From Cytophagales bacterium (GTDB lineage Bacteria > Pseudomonadota > Gammaproteobacteria > Burkholderiales > Burkholderiaceae_C): 64,000 nt of DNA. Position 1 is the first letter of the stretch. The number at the start of each line of letters is the position of its first letter. Location: positions 62,001 to 126,000 of the forward strand of contig JASGCK010000006.1 in NCBI GenBank assembly GCA_030054145.1. The letters run 5' to 3'. Positions 22,351-31,825 of this stretch are shown here, one piece after another. A program made the position numbers and the translations under genes. The notes beneath the pieces were generated by a model. The model worked only from the letters and a program-made list of their open reading frames with translations, did not search any database and was not told where the DNA came from.

Positions 22351-23523
22351 TTACCGAGCCAATCGCTCAATCACGCCAAGATAGATATTCTTCAAAGGCT
22401 CCAGATCAGCCAAGGGCACGTATTCATTGATCTTGTGAATGCTTGCGTTGGTGGGGCCCAGTTCTATCACTTGCTCGCAAATCTGCGAAATAAAGCGCCC
22501 GTCGCTGGTGCCGCCTGTGGTGGACAAAACGGTGTCAATGCCGCCGACAGCTTTGATGGCCTCCTTGGCCGCCGCTACGAGCGTGCCAACGGGCGTGAGG
22601 AAGGGTTGTCCGCCTAGCGTCCATTGCAGCCCATAGTCTGCGGGGCTTGCAAGGCCATGTGCCTGCAAAGCCTTATGGAACCTTGCTTGCAGGCCATCGC
22701 TTGTAGATTCTGTGCAAAACCGAAAATTGAAATCGACGACGCAGTCACCAGGAATAACGTTGGTTGCGCCCGTGCCTGCGTGGATGTTGCTGACTTGAAA
22801 ACTGGTGGCGGGAAAGTATTCGTTGCCCGTATCCCATTCTGTTGCCGTGAGCTGCGCCAGCAGCGGCGCAAGCAGGTGAATCGGATTACGTGCCAGTTGC
22901 GGATAAGCGATGTGACCCTGCACGCCCTTCATGGTGAGCCTGCCACTGAGCGAGCCGCGCCTGCCGTTTTTAATCATGTCACCGCAAAGCTCGATGCTGG
23001 TTGGTTCGCCGACGATGCAGTAATCGAGTCGTTCGCCGCGTGCCCGCAGCCACTCGCAGACCTTGACCGTGCCGTTGATTGACGGCCCCTCTTCGTCACT
23101 CGTGAGCAGCAAAGCCAAGCTGTGCGCGGGTTGCGGGCAGATGGTTAAGAATGCTTCCACGGCGACGACAAACGCCGCGATGGAGGTTTTCATGTCAGCC
23201 GCGCCGCGTCCAAAGAGTTTGCCATCGCGCACGGTGGGCTCAAACGGCGGCGTTGTCCACTGATCGAGCGGCCCCGTTGGCACGACATCGGTGTGACCCG
23301 CGAAGACCAAAGTTTTAGCCTCAGCGCTTGAACCTTGGCGCTTGAGCCAGAGATTTTTAACCTTGGCATGATTGCCAACATCGCCCTCGCCAAATTCGAG
23401 CACGATAGGCTCAAAGCCAAGCGGAATAAGGCGTGCAGCGATGATCTCCATACAGCCACCATCTTGCGGCGTGGGCGAGTGGCAGGCGATGAGTTGCTGG
23501 GCAAGGCCAAGGGTAGCGGTCAT
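22351..23523 (-). CDS. dapE: Succinyl-diaminopimelate desuccinylase
   Basis: A 390-residue M20-family metallohydrolase. It splits N-succinyl-LL-diaminopimelate to succinate and LL-diaminopimelate with two zinc ions. Metal-ligand motifs are [12 protein letters not shown] (His), [11 protein letters not shown] (Asp) and [11 protein letters not shown] (Glu pair). [12 protein letters not shown] is the DapE signature and [14 protein letters not shown] holds the last ligand. The start ATG overlaps the upstream unknown gene by ATGA at 23520-23523. It is the last gene of the minus-strand dap string and converges on the Bug gene with 13 bp between. Confidence 0.96.
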   Translation of the reverse strand: MTATLGLAQQLIACHSPTPQDGGCMEIIAARLIPLGFEPIVLEFGEGDVGNHAKVKNLWLKRQGSSAEAKTLVFAGHTDVVPTGPLDQWTTPPFEPTVRDGKLFGRGAADMKTSIAAFVVAVEAFLTICPQPAHSLALLLTSDEEGPSINGTVKVCEWLRARGERLDYCIVGEPTSIELCGDMIKNGRRGSLSGRLTMKGVQGHIAYPQLARNPIHLLAPLLAQLTATEWDTGNEYFPATSFQVSNIHAGTGATNVIPGDCVVDFNFRFCTESTSDGLQARFHKALQAHGLASPADYGLQWTLGGQPFLTPVGTLVAAAKEAIKAVGGIDTVLSTTGGTSDGRFISQICEQVIELGPTNASIHKINEYVPLADLEPLKNIYLGVIERLAR

Positions 23524-24074
23524 GGTGCGGGATCCGCATCCAGATCGGGTGGAAGCGGCGAGTTGAGTAAATTTTGAATCGAGCTGGGCAAAAGCGGCTC
23601 GTCAAGCCACGCAGGCAGGGACGGCGAGAGATTCCAATTCGCCTCGGTGATAACCATGCGGATGGCGCGAAGCCATACGTGCAAGTCATAGCGGTTGAAA
23701 TCAAATTTGACCTGCCCTTGCTCAGAGCCAAAAGTAATTTGCCCACCGCCCGAGTGAATGTTCGCATTTAAAACCGTACACAAAACAAAACCTTGCGCGT
23801 GCAGAGCTTCCTTCGATTCAGTTCTAACTTGATAGGGATACTGCCGCACCGCGCCATCAGGCGTTTCGCGTACCGCCATGCGGTGCTCAATTTCCGCTCG
23901 TTTCCCAGGGCTATCGCCCGCCAAACCCATCGTGGTTTTTTCAATCAACTGCATGAGCGAACCCGCAATGCCCTGCGCAAGGCGCCGCGTAATCCAAATG
24001 CGCGGTTGATCGCTTGAATACATCATCCAAAGACGATCTTGCTCACTGTCATAGCCGAAGGTGGTTTGAGTCAT
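23520..24074 (-). CDS. Conserved-looking protein of unknown function, coupled to dapE
   Basis: A 184-residue soluble protein starting [20 protein letters not shown]. No signal peptide or membrane helix is seen. The middle has [21 protein letters not shown] and the C-terminal half [17 protein letters not shown] and [19 protein letters not shown] do not recognise a family. Both ends are coupled by 4-bp ATGA overlaps, to the DUF4276 gene upstream (24071-24074) and to dapE downstream (23520-23523). It could belong with the ATPase-DUF4276 pair or with the dap genes; the overlaps alone do not decide. Confidence 0.7.
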   Translation of the reverse strand: MTQTTFGYDSEQDRLWMMYSSDQPRIWITRRLAQGIAGSLMQLIEKTTMGLAGDSPGKRAEIEHRMAVRETPDGAVRQYPYQVRTESKEALHAQGFVLCTVLNANIHSGGGQITFGSEQGQVKFDFNRYDLHVWLRAIRMVITEANWNLSPSLPAWLDEPLLPSSIQNLLNSPLPPDLDADPAP

Positions 24075-24772
24075 GCTGTTGATTGTCCTATGTCTTCTAG
24101 TTGCGAGAGCCATTGATTGAAGCCGAGGCATTCGCGGCGTATGGTCGCTAGACCGATTTCTATGGCGGCGAGGTTGGCTAACCACGGTTTTTGATCTTCG
24201 TATCGTTGAATCAGCGCATTCAATCGCTTGGCGGGCGCAGTCTGCGGCGAGTCATTGATGTGCTCTGGTGAGTCAAACGCATTGCGAATGCGTTGCATCT
24301 GCAATGCGACATCAGGGCGACAAAAGCCTCTAGCGGCTGCTTGACAATCGCTAAATAGCAAACCTTCCAACTCGTGCATGACAACAAACGGAATAAAACG
24401 CCTTGCCGAATTGGGATGGGTTTTTTGAAGATCAGCATGCATTTGATTTTGAATATGCGAGGCTTTGTGGACGTGCGCCAAATTGTTTGCTTGATCGCGC
24501 CCAGGCCAACTGCGATTTCCTGTTGCAGGCAAAGCGTAGTAGTCAACTATCAACGTGGCGTAGCTCTCGCCATCGCGTATGAGTTGATCGCAAATGACTT
24601 CTTTAACCACACTCCAAGGCTTAATGCCATGACGCTTAGCGCGTTGCCGCCCGTTGCCAAGCTTGCGCGCAGAGACAGAAGTGAAACCGCTTATCAGCAA
24701 ATGAGGCGCAAGCACGTCGTTGACAAACATCTCCTCCGTGTCCCCTTCAACGTGTACCAATAATCGCGCCAT
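24071..24772 (-). CDS. DUF4276 (TOPRIM-like) protein, partner of the AAA ATPase
   Basis: A 233-residue DUF4276 protein. Key motifs are LLVHVEGDTEEMFV (Glu9), LIVDYYALP (Asp77) and FVVMHELEGLLFSD (133-142), matching the acidic metal-binding pattern of TOPRIM/OLD-like nuclease domains. An ORF start further upstream exists, but the ATG at 24770-24772, 1 bp after the ATPase stop, gives the family N-terminus. Such proteins are regularly encoded beside an AAA ATPase of the OLD/RloA kind and are thought to act as the nuclease half of a two-gene anti-phage unit. The function here is inferred from the pairing. Confidence 0.8.
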   Translation of the reverse strand: MARLLVHVEGDTEEMFVNDVLAPHLLISGFTSVSARKLGNGRQRAKRHGIKPWSVVKEVICDQLIRDGESYATLIVDYYALPATGNRSWPGRDQANNLAHVHKASHIQNQMHADLQKTHPNSARRFIPFVVMHELEGLLFSDCQAAARGFCRPDVALQMQRIRNAFDSPEHINDSPQTAPAKRLNALIQRYEDQKPWLANLAAIEIGLATIRRECLGFNQWLSQLEDIGQSTA

Positions 24773-24773
24773 A

Positions 24774-25838
24774 TCAGTTGGATAGTTGCTCTGGCGCGGG
24801 GCGACCGCCAAGATAGTTTTTTTCCCATAGTTGCCCAAGGCTGTATTCCTCTAGCCAATGGGCGTAGTCCTCAGGATTCAAGCGGTTGAATACGGTGCCG
24901 CCGTTTTTGCGCTCGGCAACCAGTACATCTTCGGGTAAAAAATGATCTAACAAAATAGGCGATTGAGTGGCTGCAATGATTTGCGTATCGACGGATGCTG
25001 AATGAATCATGGATGCCAATAAAGTAATGGCAGCAGGATGCAACCCAAGCTCTGGCTCGTCAATCAAAATAATTGATGGGCGAAGCTCTAAGGGCTGCAA
25101 AAGCAAAGTCGCCAGTGCGATAAATCGTAGCGTTCCGTCAGATAACGCCGAAGCGCCAAAGTATTTATCAGTTCCTTTGTGCGTCCAAGCCAGCTTGATG
25201 TACTCAGGATTGAGATTGTCAGGACGCAGCAGGAAGTCTTCAAAAAACGGCGCAATACGCTGCACGGTTTTAACGATCAGCCCGTACGCATTGGGGAAGC
25301 GCAATTTCAAGCGATACAAAAACGCGGCGAGGTTGGAGCCGTCAGAACGCAAGTAATCGTTGTCGTCGGTTTTGTTGGTTTTTTTGAGTTGGGCAAAAGG
25401 GGTGGTGTCTTGAAAGCTATAGACAGTCCATTTCACAAGCTGTCGTTCGATCTCACTTTGAGCCATTTCAAACGGCAGCGAATTCATCCCAAACAAACCT
25501 TCAACAAGCAGCTTTCGATTTAAACCATCTGTAATATTTGCTGCAAGTCCTATCCAATGGGGCGTACGCTCATGTAATTGAATGCCTATTTGAATTTGGC
25601 TTGTAACCTTGCTACCAAAATAAAGCAAGTCATCTGCGCCTCCTTTTTGTTTAACGTAGGATTTAAGTGCATCATCATTTTGGGCTGCTTTTTGAAGGTT
25701 AAACGCCTCCAAAAAATTTGATTTCCCAGCCCCATTCGCACCAATCACCAAATTAATCGGACGCAGTTCAATCTTGCCCGAATTGGCAATGCTTTTGAAG
25801 CCTTCAATTGAAATCCAATCGAGTTGGTGTTTGTCCAT
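24774..25838 (-). CDS. AAA_21-type ABC/SMC-like ATPase, putative defence component
   Basis: A 354-residue ATPase. The Walker A is GANGAGKS at 33-40, after WISIEGFKSIANSGKIEL. The signature-like ALSDGTLRFIALATLL and Walker B IILIDEPELGLHP follow, then an H-loop-like AATQSPILLDHF. These match the RloA/OLD-N/AAA_21 group rather than transporters. It begins 3 bp after dapD and ends 1 bp before the DUF4276 gene, so translation is probably coupled. ATP-dependent control of the DUF4276 nuclease is the usual model for such pairs and is inference here. Confidence 0.85.
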   Translation of the reverse strand: MDKHQLDWISIEGFKSIANSGKIELRPINLVIGANGAGKSNFLEAFNLQKAAQNDDALKSYVKQKGGADDLLYFGSKVTSQIQIGIQLHERTPHWIGLAANITDGLNRKLLVEGLFGMNSLPFEMAQSEIERQLVKWTVYSFQDTTPFAQLKKTNKTDDNDYLRSDGSNLAAFLYRLKLRFPNAYGLIVKTVQRIAPFFEDFLLRPDNLNPEYIKLAWTHKGTDKYFGASALSDGTLRFIALATLLLQPLELRPSIILIDEPELGLHPAAITLLASMIHSASVDTQIIAATQSPILLDHFLPEDVLVAERKNGGTVFNRLNPEDYAHWLEEYSLGQLWEKNYLGGRPAPEQLSN

Positions 25839-25841
25839 TTC

Positions 25842-26684
25842 TTAATCCCGCAGCAAATCATTGAGGCTAGTTTTAGACCGCGTCTGCGCATCCACACGCT
25901 TGACAATCACGGCGCAGTAGGTGCTGGGCTCGCCTGCGTTTTTGGCGGGTCGCGCGCCTGAGATGAGCACCGAGCCTGACGGGATGCGCAGCTTGCCTGA
26001 TTCGCACTCTAGCCACTTGCCATTGGGTCTATCGAACACCGGTGTGCTTTGCCCGAGGTACACGCCCATGCCCAGCACGCTGTGCTCTTCCACGACCACG
26101 CCTTCGACCACTTCGGAGCGTGCGCCGATGAAGCAGTTGTCCTCGATGATGGTGGGGCCTGCTTGCACGGGTTCTAGCACGCCGCCAATGCCCACGCCGC
26201 CTGAGAGGTGGACGTTCTTGCCAATCTGCGCACAGCTACCCACGGTTGCCCATGTGTCCACCATCGTGCCCGAATCCACATACGCGCCAATGTTGACGTA
26301 GGACGGCATCAAGATCGCGCCGCTGGCAATGTAGCTGCCGCGCCGCGCCACGGCGGGCGGCACCACGCGCACGCCCGTGGCTTTCATTTCGTCCGCAGTC
26401 AGATGCGCAAATTTGGTTTGCACTTTGTCGTAAAAACCCAGTTCGCCAGCCGAGATGACTTCGTTGTCTTTTAAGCGGAACGACAGCAGCACGGCTTTTT
26501 TAATCCATTGGTGCGTCGTCCACACGCCAACGGATTGGCGGGTTGCCACGCGCAGGCGACCTTTGTTGAGTTCGCTGATGATGTGCTCGACGGCATCCGA
26601 CACTTCTTGGGGGGCTTTGGATGGCGAGAGATCGGCGCGGTTGTCCCAAGCTTGGTCGATGATGGTTTGGAGTTGTTGTGTCAT
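25842..26684 (-). CDS. dapD: Tetrahydrodipicolinate N-succinyltransferase
   Basis: A 280-residue enzyme. It transfers succinyl from succinyl-CoA to tetrahydrodipicolinate in lysine/meso-diaminopimelate synthesis. The C-terminal left-handed beta-helix shows hexapeptide repeats, with the DapD signatures [31 protein letters not shown] and VGIGGVLEP. The ATG is at 26682-26684, 22 bp after the MmeI-like gene. Downstream the AAA ATPase starts within 3 bp. It lies between two defence-type modules in the dap string. Confidence 0.97.
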   Translation of the reverse strand: MTQQLQTIIDQAWDNRADLSPSKAPQEVSDAVEHIISELNKGRLRVATRQSVGVWTTHQWIKKAVLLSFRLKDNEVISAGELGFYDKVQTKFAHLTADEMKATGVRVVPPAVARRGSYIASGAILMPSYVNIGAYVDSGTMVDTWATVGSCAQIGKNVHLSGGVGIGGVLEPVQAGPTIIEDNCFIGARSEVVEGVVVEEHSVLGMGVYLGQSTPVFDRPNGKWLECESGKLRIPSGSVLISGARPAKNAGEPSTYCAVIVKRVDAQTRSKTSLNDLLRD

Positions 26685-26706
26685 GTTTTTCCTTTGATGA
26701 GAATGA

Positions 26707-29700
26707 CTACCCTTCGACAGGCTCAGGGCGAACGGGTTGAGGGGTAGATTGTGCCTGCTCCACTTGGGTGATCAACGCCTGATAGCGCTCAAACAGCAGC
26801 GCCACGCGGCTTTGATCGGTGGGTTTGATTTTGACTTTAGATTGATCAAAGTACAGCTTATCAACCAGCGCGTCCAAGGCGGCGTGCGCTTTGCGCAAAT
26901 CGGCAGGCATCAAATCTGGGTCGTACAGCGTGGCAAGGCTTGCAGGCGCTGCTCCCGCTTGATGCACGGCCCGCACGTCAAGCACCGCCTGGGCTGCCGC
27001 CTCGATGCCTTGGCGAGCCTTATTAGACGTGGTCTCTGGCCAAGGGAAGTTGTTGTAAACGATGTTTGCAGAGTAGCGATAGTCGCTTTTTAACCTGCCG
27101 CAGGTGTAACGCACCCAAGCCATGTGCATGCTGCTCGTCAGGATACCGAAGTGGTAGAGGGTGGCGTTGGGTAGTGCAATACAAGAGTCTTGCAGGATGA
27201 ACTCTTTGGAAAAAAATCCAATTGGAATGTAGGCGCGTCGCTCCGAGGATGTGCGAGGAATTAAGATGAAATCTTGCTCAGGCTGACGCAGTTCAGCAAA
27301 GCGGTCTGAGTAGTCAGCGTTGTTGCGAGTTTGAGCTTTCGTGCTGGCTAATCGGAATTTACGAACTTCGCTGACGCGATGTTTTATTTCTTTGATTTTG
27401 GACCATTCCGCAGGCGTGTGATTGATCAGCCATAAGCACCAACGCAGCTCGTTATTCAAATACTCTTCAGCGCTCAACATCCGTTTAATAAACTTTTCGG
27501 CACTCGGGCTTTTTTGAATCAATTTTTCTTTTTCTTCGTTCGACAAAATCAAGAATCCGCCGTCGGTTGGTTTGCTGCCGTATTGAGTCGGCGGCACGCT
27601 GCAAATGGGGGTTCTACGTGTAGGCAAAACAACATTTGTTGCATCGACCAAATACGGATTGATTTGGCTCACGGCTTCTTCTACAAAATCAGCGTTGGCG
27701 TCTGCCTGTCCGCTGGCATCAACGTAATCAAACAAGCGTTTGGGTTTCACTTTATCGACACGGCTGGCGAGGCCAAAACCTATGATGACGCAGTGAACGG
27801 CGGCATTGTTGGAGGCTTCGTTGCTCCACTTGAAGGTGCGGTGCGCAAACTCGATTGCTATGCCTTGCTGCTGCATCCAACTCCAGAGCACGCCCACTTG
27901 TTCGCCTTGATTGATGCTGTTGGTGGAGACAAAAGCGACTTTAATTTTTTCCCGTGCCGCTAGGCTTTGCGCTTCGGCTAGCGCGAAGATCTCGTCTAGC
28001 GTCTTTTTGGCGGCGGCCACTCCTGCTGCCTTCCCCGCTTGCGCGGGCGATAAATCGGCATCAACAGAGGGCTCGTCCATCAGGCTGGCTTGCGTGGCTT
28101 TGGCAAACGCGGCATCTTTAAATTCTTTTTTGCGCTCGTCTGCTTTGGCCGCGCCCGAGTCTGTCAGATATTGCGCCGCTTTGATGTACCAGCCCGCCAC
28201 AAAATCGAGTACGCCGCCGCCCACAATTCCTGTGTCTTGGCCGGTACTTGCCAAGAGGCGCTCCATGCTTTCTTTTTGCGCATCGGTTTGCATTTGCTTG
28301 CCCACAAACGGCGGGTTGCCAAGGATGTAGTGCAGGTGCTGGGGCGGGCATAGTTCAGCCCAATCGAGCGAGAGTGCATTTGCGATGCGAATGTTGGCAG
28401 ACTTTTCAAGCGGCAGACGCGGCATCCACGCCTCCAGTGTTTCGCCAGCCAGTACGTTCATTTGGTGATCGACTAGCCACATCGCAACTTGCGCCACGCG
28501 GGAGGGGAACTCTTCAATCTCGATGCCGCTAAATTGATCGACATTGACCATCTCAAACTTGAAGGGTTCCAGCAGGTGCAAGCCTGCATTGGATTGATCG
28601 CCTCTTGTGGCGATGGTTTTAACGGCTTTAAAAACTTCGACCTCTAGCAGTCGCAACTCGCGGTAAGTGATGACGAGGAAGTTTCCGCAGCCGCACGCAG
28701 GGTCTAAAAAAGTGAGGCGACGCAGTTTTTTTTGAAATTCAAATAGCGCGTTGATGCTGCTTTTTGCGTGTTCAAACTCCGCTTTGAGTTCGTCCAAAAA
28801 CAACGGGTTAATCAACTTGAAGATATTTTCTTCGCTGGTGTAGTGCGCACCCAATTCGCGGCGCAGGTCTTGTTTGGTGTCTAGGCCTTCTTCGTCCATG
28901 ACGTGCTGAAACATCGAGCCAAACACGGCGGGCGAAATCCGCGACCAGTCTAGGTAGCAGCAATCTAGTAGCAAGTTCCGCATGTGCGCATCAAAGCTTG
29001 CGGTGCGGATTTTTTCTTCATAGAGCTTGCCGTTGACAAACGGAAAGTCTTTAAACCAAGTGGGCACGACGCCTTGACGGTCTAAAAACTCGGTATCGAG
29101 TTCGTCAAAGAGCTGATTGAGCACTTGCCCGACGTTGCTGCCGTCCTCTTTGGTGCCGCGTTCAATTAAATCGGTAAACCGCCCCGCAGGTTCAAAGAGT
29201 CCCGTCTTGTCGGCAAACATACAAAACAGCAGCCGCACCAGCAGTAATTGCAAGGGATGACCTTTGTAGCCGTCGCGCCTAAGAGCGGTGTGCAGCTTGG
29301 CTAATTTTTTAACAGCTCGGTCGTTAATCGGGTCGTTGGCAGAAATGCGCGCGCTATTGCGTCCAAAAATAAAGCCAAAAAGCGATACTTTTTGCGCAAG
29401 CTCGTGCAGATCAAAACGGGTCTCTATCCCTTCGCTTAAGTCTTTTAGCCAAAAGTGCTGAAAGTCACACACCAGCAGGTAGCGCGGGTGTTCTTCTTCC
29501 GAGAGGTTGATGCAGTAATTTTCGGCCTGATCCTGCGCGATGCTTAAATCTTCCCCCGCGCTTTTGTGCTCAATCAGTAAAAGTCCAGGCCAAAAGTAAT
29601 CGGCAAAGCCCGTGTTTTTATTGAGCTTTTTAACGCGGCTTTCAAAGATGCCCACGCGGTGGCTATCGACACCAAACACAGCAAAAAATTTAATCCAAAA

Positions 29701-29793
29701 CGTTTGAGCAAACGACTTTTCATTTTTCGTGTTTTTGAACTCTTGCGCAAATGCACTTGCGCGAGTTTTGATGGTGTCCCAGCTTTGTGCCAT
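26707..29793 (-). CDS. MmeI-like (type IIL) fused restriction endonuclease-methyltransferase
   Basis: About 1028 residues. The N-terminal nuclease domain has Asp65 in GFADYFWPG and Glu75-His-Lys77 in LLIEHKSAG (PD-(D/E)xK). A helical linker follows. The N6-adenine methyltransferase has motif [13 protein letters not shown] near residue 362 and motif IV NPPF near 492. The region about 620-900 is the likely target-recognition domain. This order is that of MmeI-type single-chain enzymes, which cut far from their site and protect the host by one-strand methylation. The ATG at 29791-29793 is preferred over one 24 codons upstream that lies inside dapC. The last residues (PVRPEPVEG) are coded by a dispersed repeat. 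Confidence 0.85.
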   Translation of the reverse strand: MAQSWDTIKTRASAFAQEFKNTKNEKSFAQTFWIKFFAVFGVDSHRVGIFESRVKKLNKNTGFADYFWPGLLLIEHKSAGEDLSIAQDQAENYCINLSEEEHPRYLLVCDFQHFWLKDLSEGIETRFDLHELAQKVSLFGFIFGRNSARISANDPINDRAVKKLAKLHTALRRDGYKGHPLQLLLVRLLFCMFADKTGLFEPAGRFTDLIERGTKEDGSNVGQVLNQLFDELDTEFLDRQGVVPTWFKDFPFVNGKLYEEKIRTASFDAHMRNLLLDCCYLDWSRISPAVFGSMFQHVMDEEGLDTKQDLRRELGAHYTSEENIFKLINPLFLDELKAEFEHAKSSINALFEFQKKLRRLTFLDPACGCGNFLVITYRELRLLEVEVFKAVKTIATRGDQSNAGLHLLEPFKFEMVNVDQFSGIEIEEFPSRVAQVAMWLVDHQMNVLAGETLEAWMPRLPLEKSANIRIANALSLDWAELCPPQHLHYILGNPPFVGKQMQTDAQKESMERLLASTGQDTGIVGGGVLDFVAGWYIKAAQYLTDSGAAKADERKKEFKDAAFAKATQASLMDEPSVDADLSPAQAGKAAGVAAAKKTLDEIFALAEAQSLAAREKIKVAFVSTNSINQGEQVGVLWSWMQQQGIAIEFAHRTFKWSNEASNNAAVHCVIIGFGLASRVDKVKPKRLFDYVDASGQADANADFVEEAVSQINPYLVDATNVVLPTRRTPICSVPPTQYGSKPTDGGFLILSNEEKEKLIQKSPSAEKFIKRMLSAEEYLNNELRWCLWLINHTPAEWSKIKEIKHRVSEVRKFRLASTKAQTRNNADYSDRFAELRQPEQDFILIPRTSSERRAYIPIGFFSKEFILQDSCIALPNATLYHFGILTSSMHMAWVRYTCGRLKSDYRYSANIVYNNFPWPETTSNKARQGIEAAAQAVLDVRAVHQAGAAPASLATLYDPDLMPADLRKAHAALDALVDKLYFDQSKVKIKPTDQSRVALLFERYQALITQVEQAQSTPQPVRPEPVEG
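26711..26735. repeat. Dispersed repeat copy forming the 3' end of the MmeI-like gene
   Basis: CCTTCGACAGGCTCAGGGCG followed by AACGG. It matches the aceF and smc copies at nearly every base. Read on the minus strand it codes VRPEPVEG, directly before the TAG at 26707-26709. Confidence 0.88.
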
Positions 29794-29807
29794 ACGTGAT
29801 AAATCGC

Positions 29808-31022
29808 TTAAGTGTTGGGGTAAGTTTGAATGAAATCTACGATGCGCCGCGCGGCCTCTAAACACTCGGTTTGTTCAGCCACCAAGGCCATGCGGACGCG
29901 ACCCTTGCCAGGGTTGATGCCGTGCGAATCTTCCCTTGCAAGATAACTGCCTGGCAGCACGGTCACATTGTATTTGGCGAGCAGCTCGGCGGCGAAGCGC
30001 TCGTCCGATCCGCCGCAGATGTTGCTGGGTATGCCCGCCCACAGGTAGAACGCCGCGTCGGGCAGGCGCACGTCCATCACAGCGGCAAGCACGGGCGCAG
30101 CGGCGGCAAACTTGGCGCGGTACTCGGCACGGTTGGCGATTACGTGGTCTTCATCGCCCCAAGCCATAGCGGACGCGGCTTGCACGGTGCCGCTCATCGC
30201 GGAGCCATGATAGGTGCGGTACAGCAAGAATGGCTTAATCCAGTTGGCGTCCCCCGCCACAAAACCGCTTCTCATGCCGGGCACGTTGCTGCGTTTGGAG
30301 AGCGACGTAAAAGCGATCAAGTTTTTAAAATCGCTTCGCCCCAGTTTGGCGGCGGCCTCTAAGCCCGAGAGCGGCGGTTCGTCGCGGAAGTAAATTTCGG
30401 AATAGCACTCATCGGACGCAATGACAAAGCCATATTTGTCGGACAGCGCAAACATCTTTTGCCACTCGCCAAGAGGCATCACCGCACCCGTTGGATTGCC
30501 AGGCGAGCAGACAAAAACCATTTGCGTGCGCTGCCACACATCTACCGGCACAGCATCCCAATCAACCGCAAAGTTACGCGCAGGGTCGGAGTTGACGTAA
30601 TACGGCGTAGCGCCCGCGAGCAGCGCCGCGCCTTCGTAGATTTGATAAAACGGATTGGGGCAAACCACAATTGGATTGGGTTTCGTCGGATCGACCACGA
30701 CCTGAGTGAACGAAAACAAAGCTTCGCGCGAACCATTGACGGGCAGGATTTGTGTGCTCGCATCTAACTTGAGTCCATAACGACGCTCAAGCCAACCCAC
30801 AATAGAACGCTTAAGCGCAGGCTCGCCAGCAGTCGCAGGATACCCCGCCAAGCCTTGCAAATTGGCGCATAGCGCATCTTGAATGAACTGCGGCGTAGCG
30901 TGCTTGGGCTCGCCAATGCCAAGGCTGATAGCACGGTAAGCGGGATTGGGCGTGATCGGCGCGAATAGCTGTTTCAGGCGCTCGAAGGGGTAGGGCTTTA
31001 GTTTGGATAGCAGGGGGTTCAT
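29808..31022 (-). CDS. dapC: Succinyldiaminopimelate transaminase
   Basis: A 404-residue class I/II aminotransferase from the ATG at 31020-31022 (MNPLLSKLKPYPFERL). The PLP lysine is in FTSLSKRSNVPGMRSGF, and VCSPGNPTGAVMPL and DECYSEIYF are fold-type I landmarks. The DapC family is recognised by LFAPITPNPAYRAISLGIGEPKH. It makes N-succinyl-LL-diaminopimelate from the keto precursor using glutamate. The frame extends seven codons further to a TTG, less likely. It is preceded by a toxin-remnant stop 4 bp away and followed 14 bp later by the MmeI-like gene. Confidence 0.95.
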   Translation of the reverse strand: MNPLLSKLKPYPFERLKQLFAPITPNPAYRAISLGIGEPKHATPQFIQDALCANLQGLAGYPATAGEPALKRSIVGWLERRYGLKLDASTQILPVNGSREALFSFTQVVVDPTKPNPIVVCPNPFYQIYEGAALLAGATPYYVNSDPARNFAVDWDAVPVDVWQRTQMVFVCSPGNPTGAVMPLGEWQKMFALSDKYGFVIASDECYSEIYFRDEPPLSGLEAAAKLGRSDFKNLIAFTSLSKRSNVPGMRSGFVAGDANWIKPFLLYRTYHGSAMSGTVQAASAMAWGDEDHVIANRAEYRAKFAAAAPVLAAVMDVRLPDAAFYLWAGIPSNICGGSDERFAAELLAKYNVTVLPGSYLAREDSHGINPGKGRVRMALVAEQTECLEAARRIVDFIQTYPNT

Positions 31023-31026
31023 GTGA

Positions 31027-31205
31027 TTACCACGGAATTTCAATTTCTAAATAATCGTTTGCTTTGAGCGTCGCAAGGGCTAGAGCAATTTGATCGGTAA
31101 TTTTTTGTACGCGTGGCCAACTGGTTGCCGAAAGCACGACGATTGCAATTTTTCGGTGAGTTAGATTTTGCTGATAGCAAAGATTTTTGTCCGTTTGCTT
31201 TAGCG
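31027..31205 (-). pseudogene. 3' remnant of a PIN-like toxin partner of the DUF433 gene
   Basis: About 58 codons read RSLKQTDKNLCYQQNLTHRK, then IAIVVLSATSWPRVQKI and NDYLEIEIPW with TAA at 31027-31029. The pattern TxDKNLxYQQN...IAIVVLS resembles the C-terminal half of the small PIN-like (DUF5615-type) proteins encoded after DUF433 antitoxins. The N-terminal half with the first acidic residues is missing. It is out of frame with, and directly fused to, the DUF433 gene end at 31200. It appears to be a deleted toxin. Confidence 0.6.
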
Positions 31206-31430
31206 AACGAGTTTGAAAACCTCATCAGATGTTTGTTTCAGCACATCTTTAACTTGCTGCAAGCTCACGCCAGGAAACCACTCCACGAATTGGTTCAAAG
31301 TTGCGCCATCTCTAAGGTTGTCAAACAACGTAGCCACTGGCACACGCGTGCCTGAAAAGCAGGGCGCGCCGCTCATGATGTTGGGGTTTTGTGTGATGGC
31401 TTGCATAGGGTCAATTTTAAGGTGATTCAT
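31200..31430 (-). CDS. DUF433 domain protein (VapB45-like antitoxin)
   Basis: A 76-residue DUF433 protein. ITQNPNIMSGAPCFSGTRVPVATLFDNL is the family core, a small winged-helix-like fold used by antitoxins of the VapBC45/DUF5615 class. The ATG at 31428-31430 overlaps the VapC stop by ATGA. Its own toxin survives only as the tail directly downstream, so this antitoxin may be unpartnered, or may now be expressed with the VapBC pair upstream. Confidence 0.88.
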   Translation of the reverse strand: MNHLKIDPMQAITQNPNIMSGAPCFSGTRVPVATLFDNLRDGATLNQFVEWFPGVSLQQVKDVLKQTSDEVFKLVR

Positions 31431-31825
31431 GGGTTAATGACTTTGAGCGTTTTGAAGTACTGGCGCATAAATCCTGCATCGGACGTGAGTAGTTGGTTTG
31501 CGTGAGTCATAGCGTGCGCACCAATTAAAAAGTCGGCGGCAATGCGTGATTTGTCGCCCTTGTTTTTGGCGTAGCTGCGCATAATGTCCGCAGCTTGCAA
31601 GGCGCAGGCATCGGTAATGGGGGAGGTCAGCAGCTGCATATCGTTCAAAAAACTCAACAGCAGTTGATTGGTTTTGAATAATCGCCCCAGCTCCGCGACC
31701 ACGATGGCGCTGACTAGCAGCGTCCCTTGATTGGCGGCAAGCTCTAAGGCTGCCATTGCCGCAGGTGCATCATCCTCGCGCTTTAAAATTTTGATGAGTA
31801 CGCTGGTGTCAACAGCGGTAATCAT
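31427..31825 (-). CDS. vapC: PIN-domain ribonuclease toxin (VapC family)
   Basis: A 132-residue PIN domain. Catalytic acids are Asp6 in AVDTSVLIKIL, Glu45 in VVAELGRLF, Asp98 in RIAADFLIGAHA and the late Asp in LLTSDAGFM. The family cleaves tRNA or rRNA when free of antitoxin. The ATG overlaps the vapB stop by ATGA (31822-31825). All four acidic residues are present, so it is probably active and neutralised by VapB. Confidence 0.92.
   Translation of the reverse strand: MITAVDTSVLIKILKREDDAPAAMAALELAANQGTLLVSAIVVAELGRLFKTNQLLLSFLNDMQLLTSPITDACALQAADIMRSYAKNKGDKSRIAADFLIGAHAMTHANQLLTSDAGFMRQYFKTLKVINP

Noticed and set aside
31021-31225. A 61-codon frame ending at 31040 as a separate gene
   Set aside because: It is out of frame with the toxin-like reading IAIVVLSATSWPRV, which is the one that makes protein sense in this stretch.
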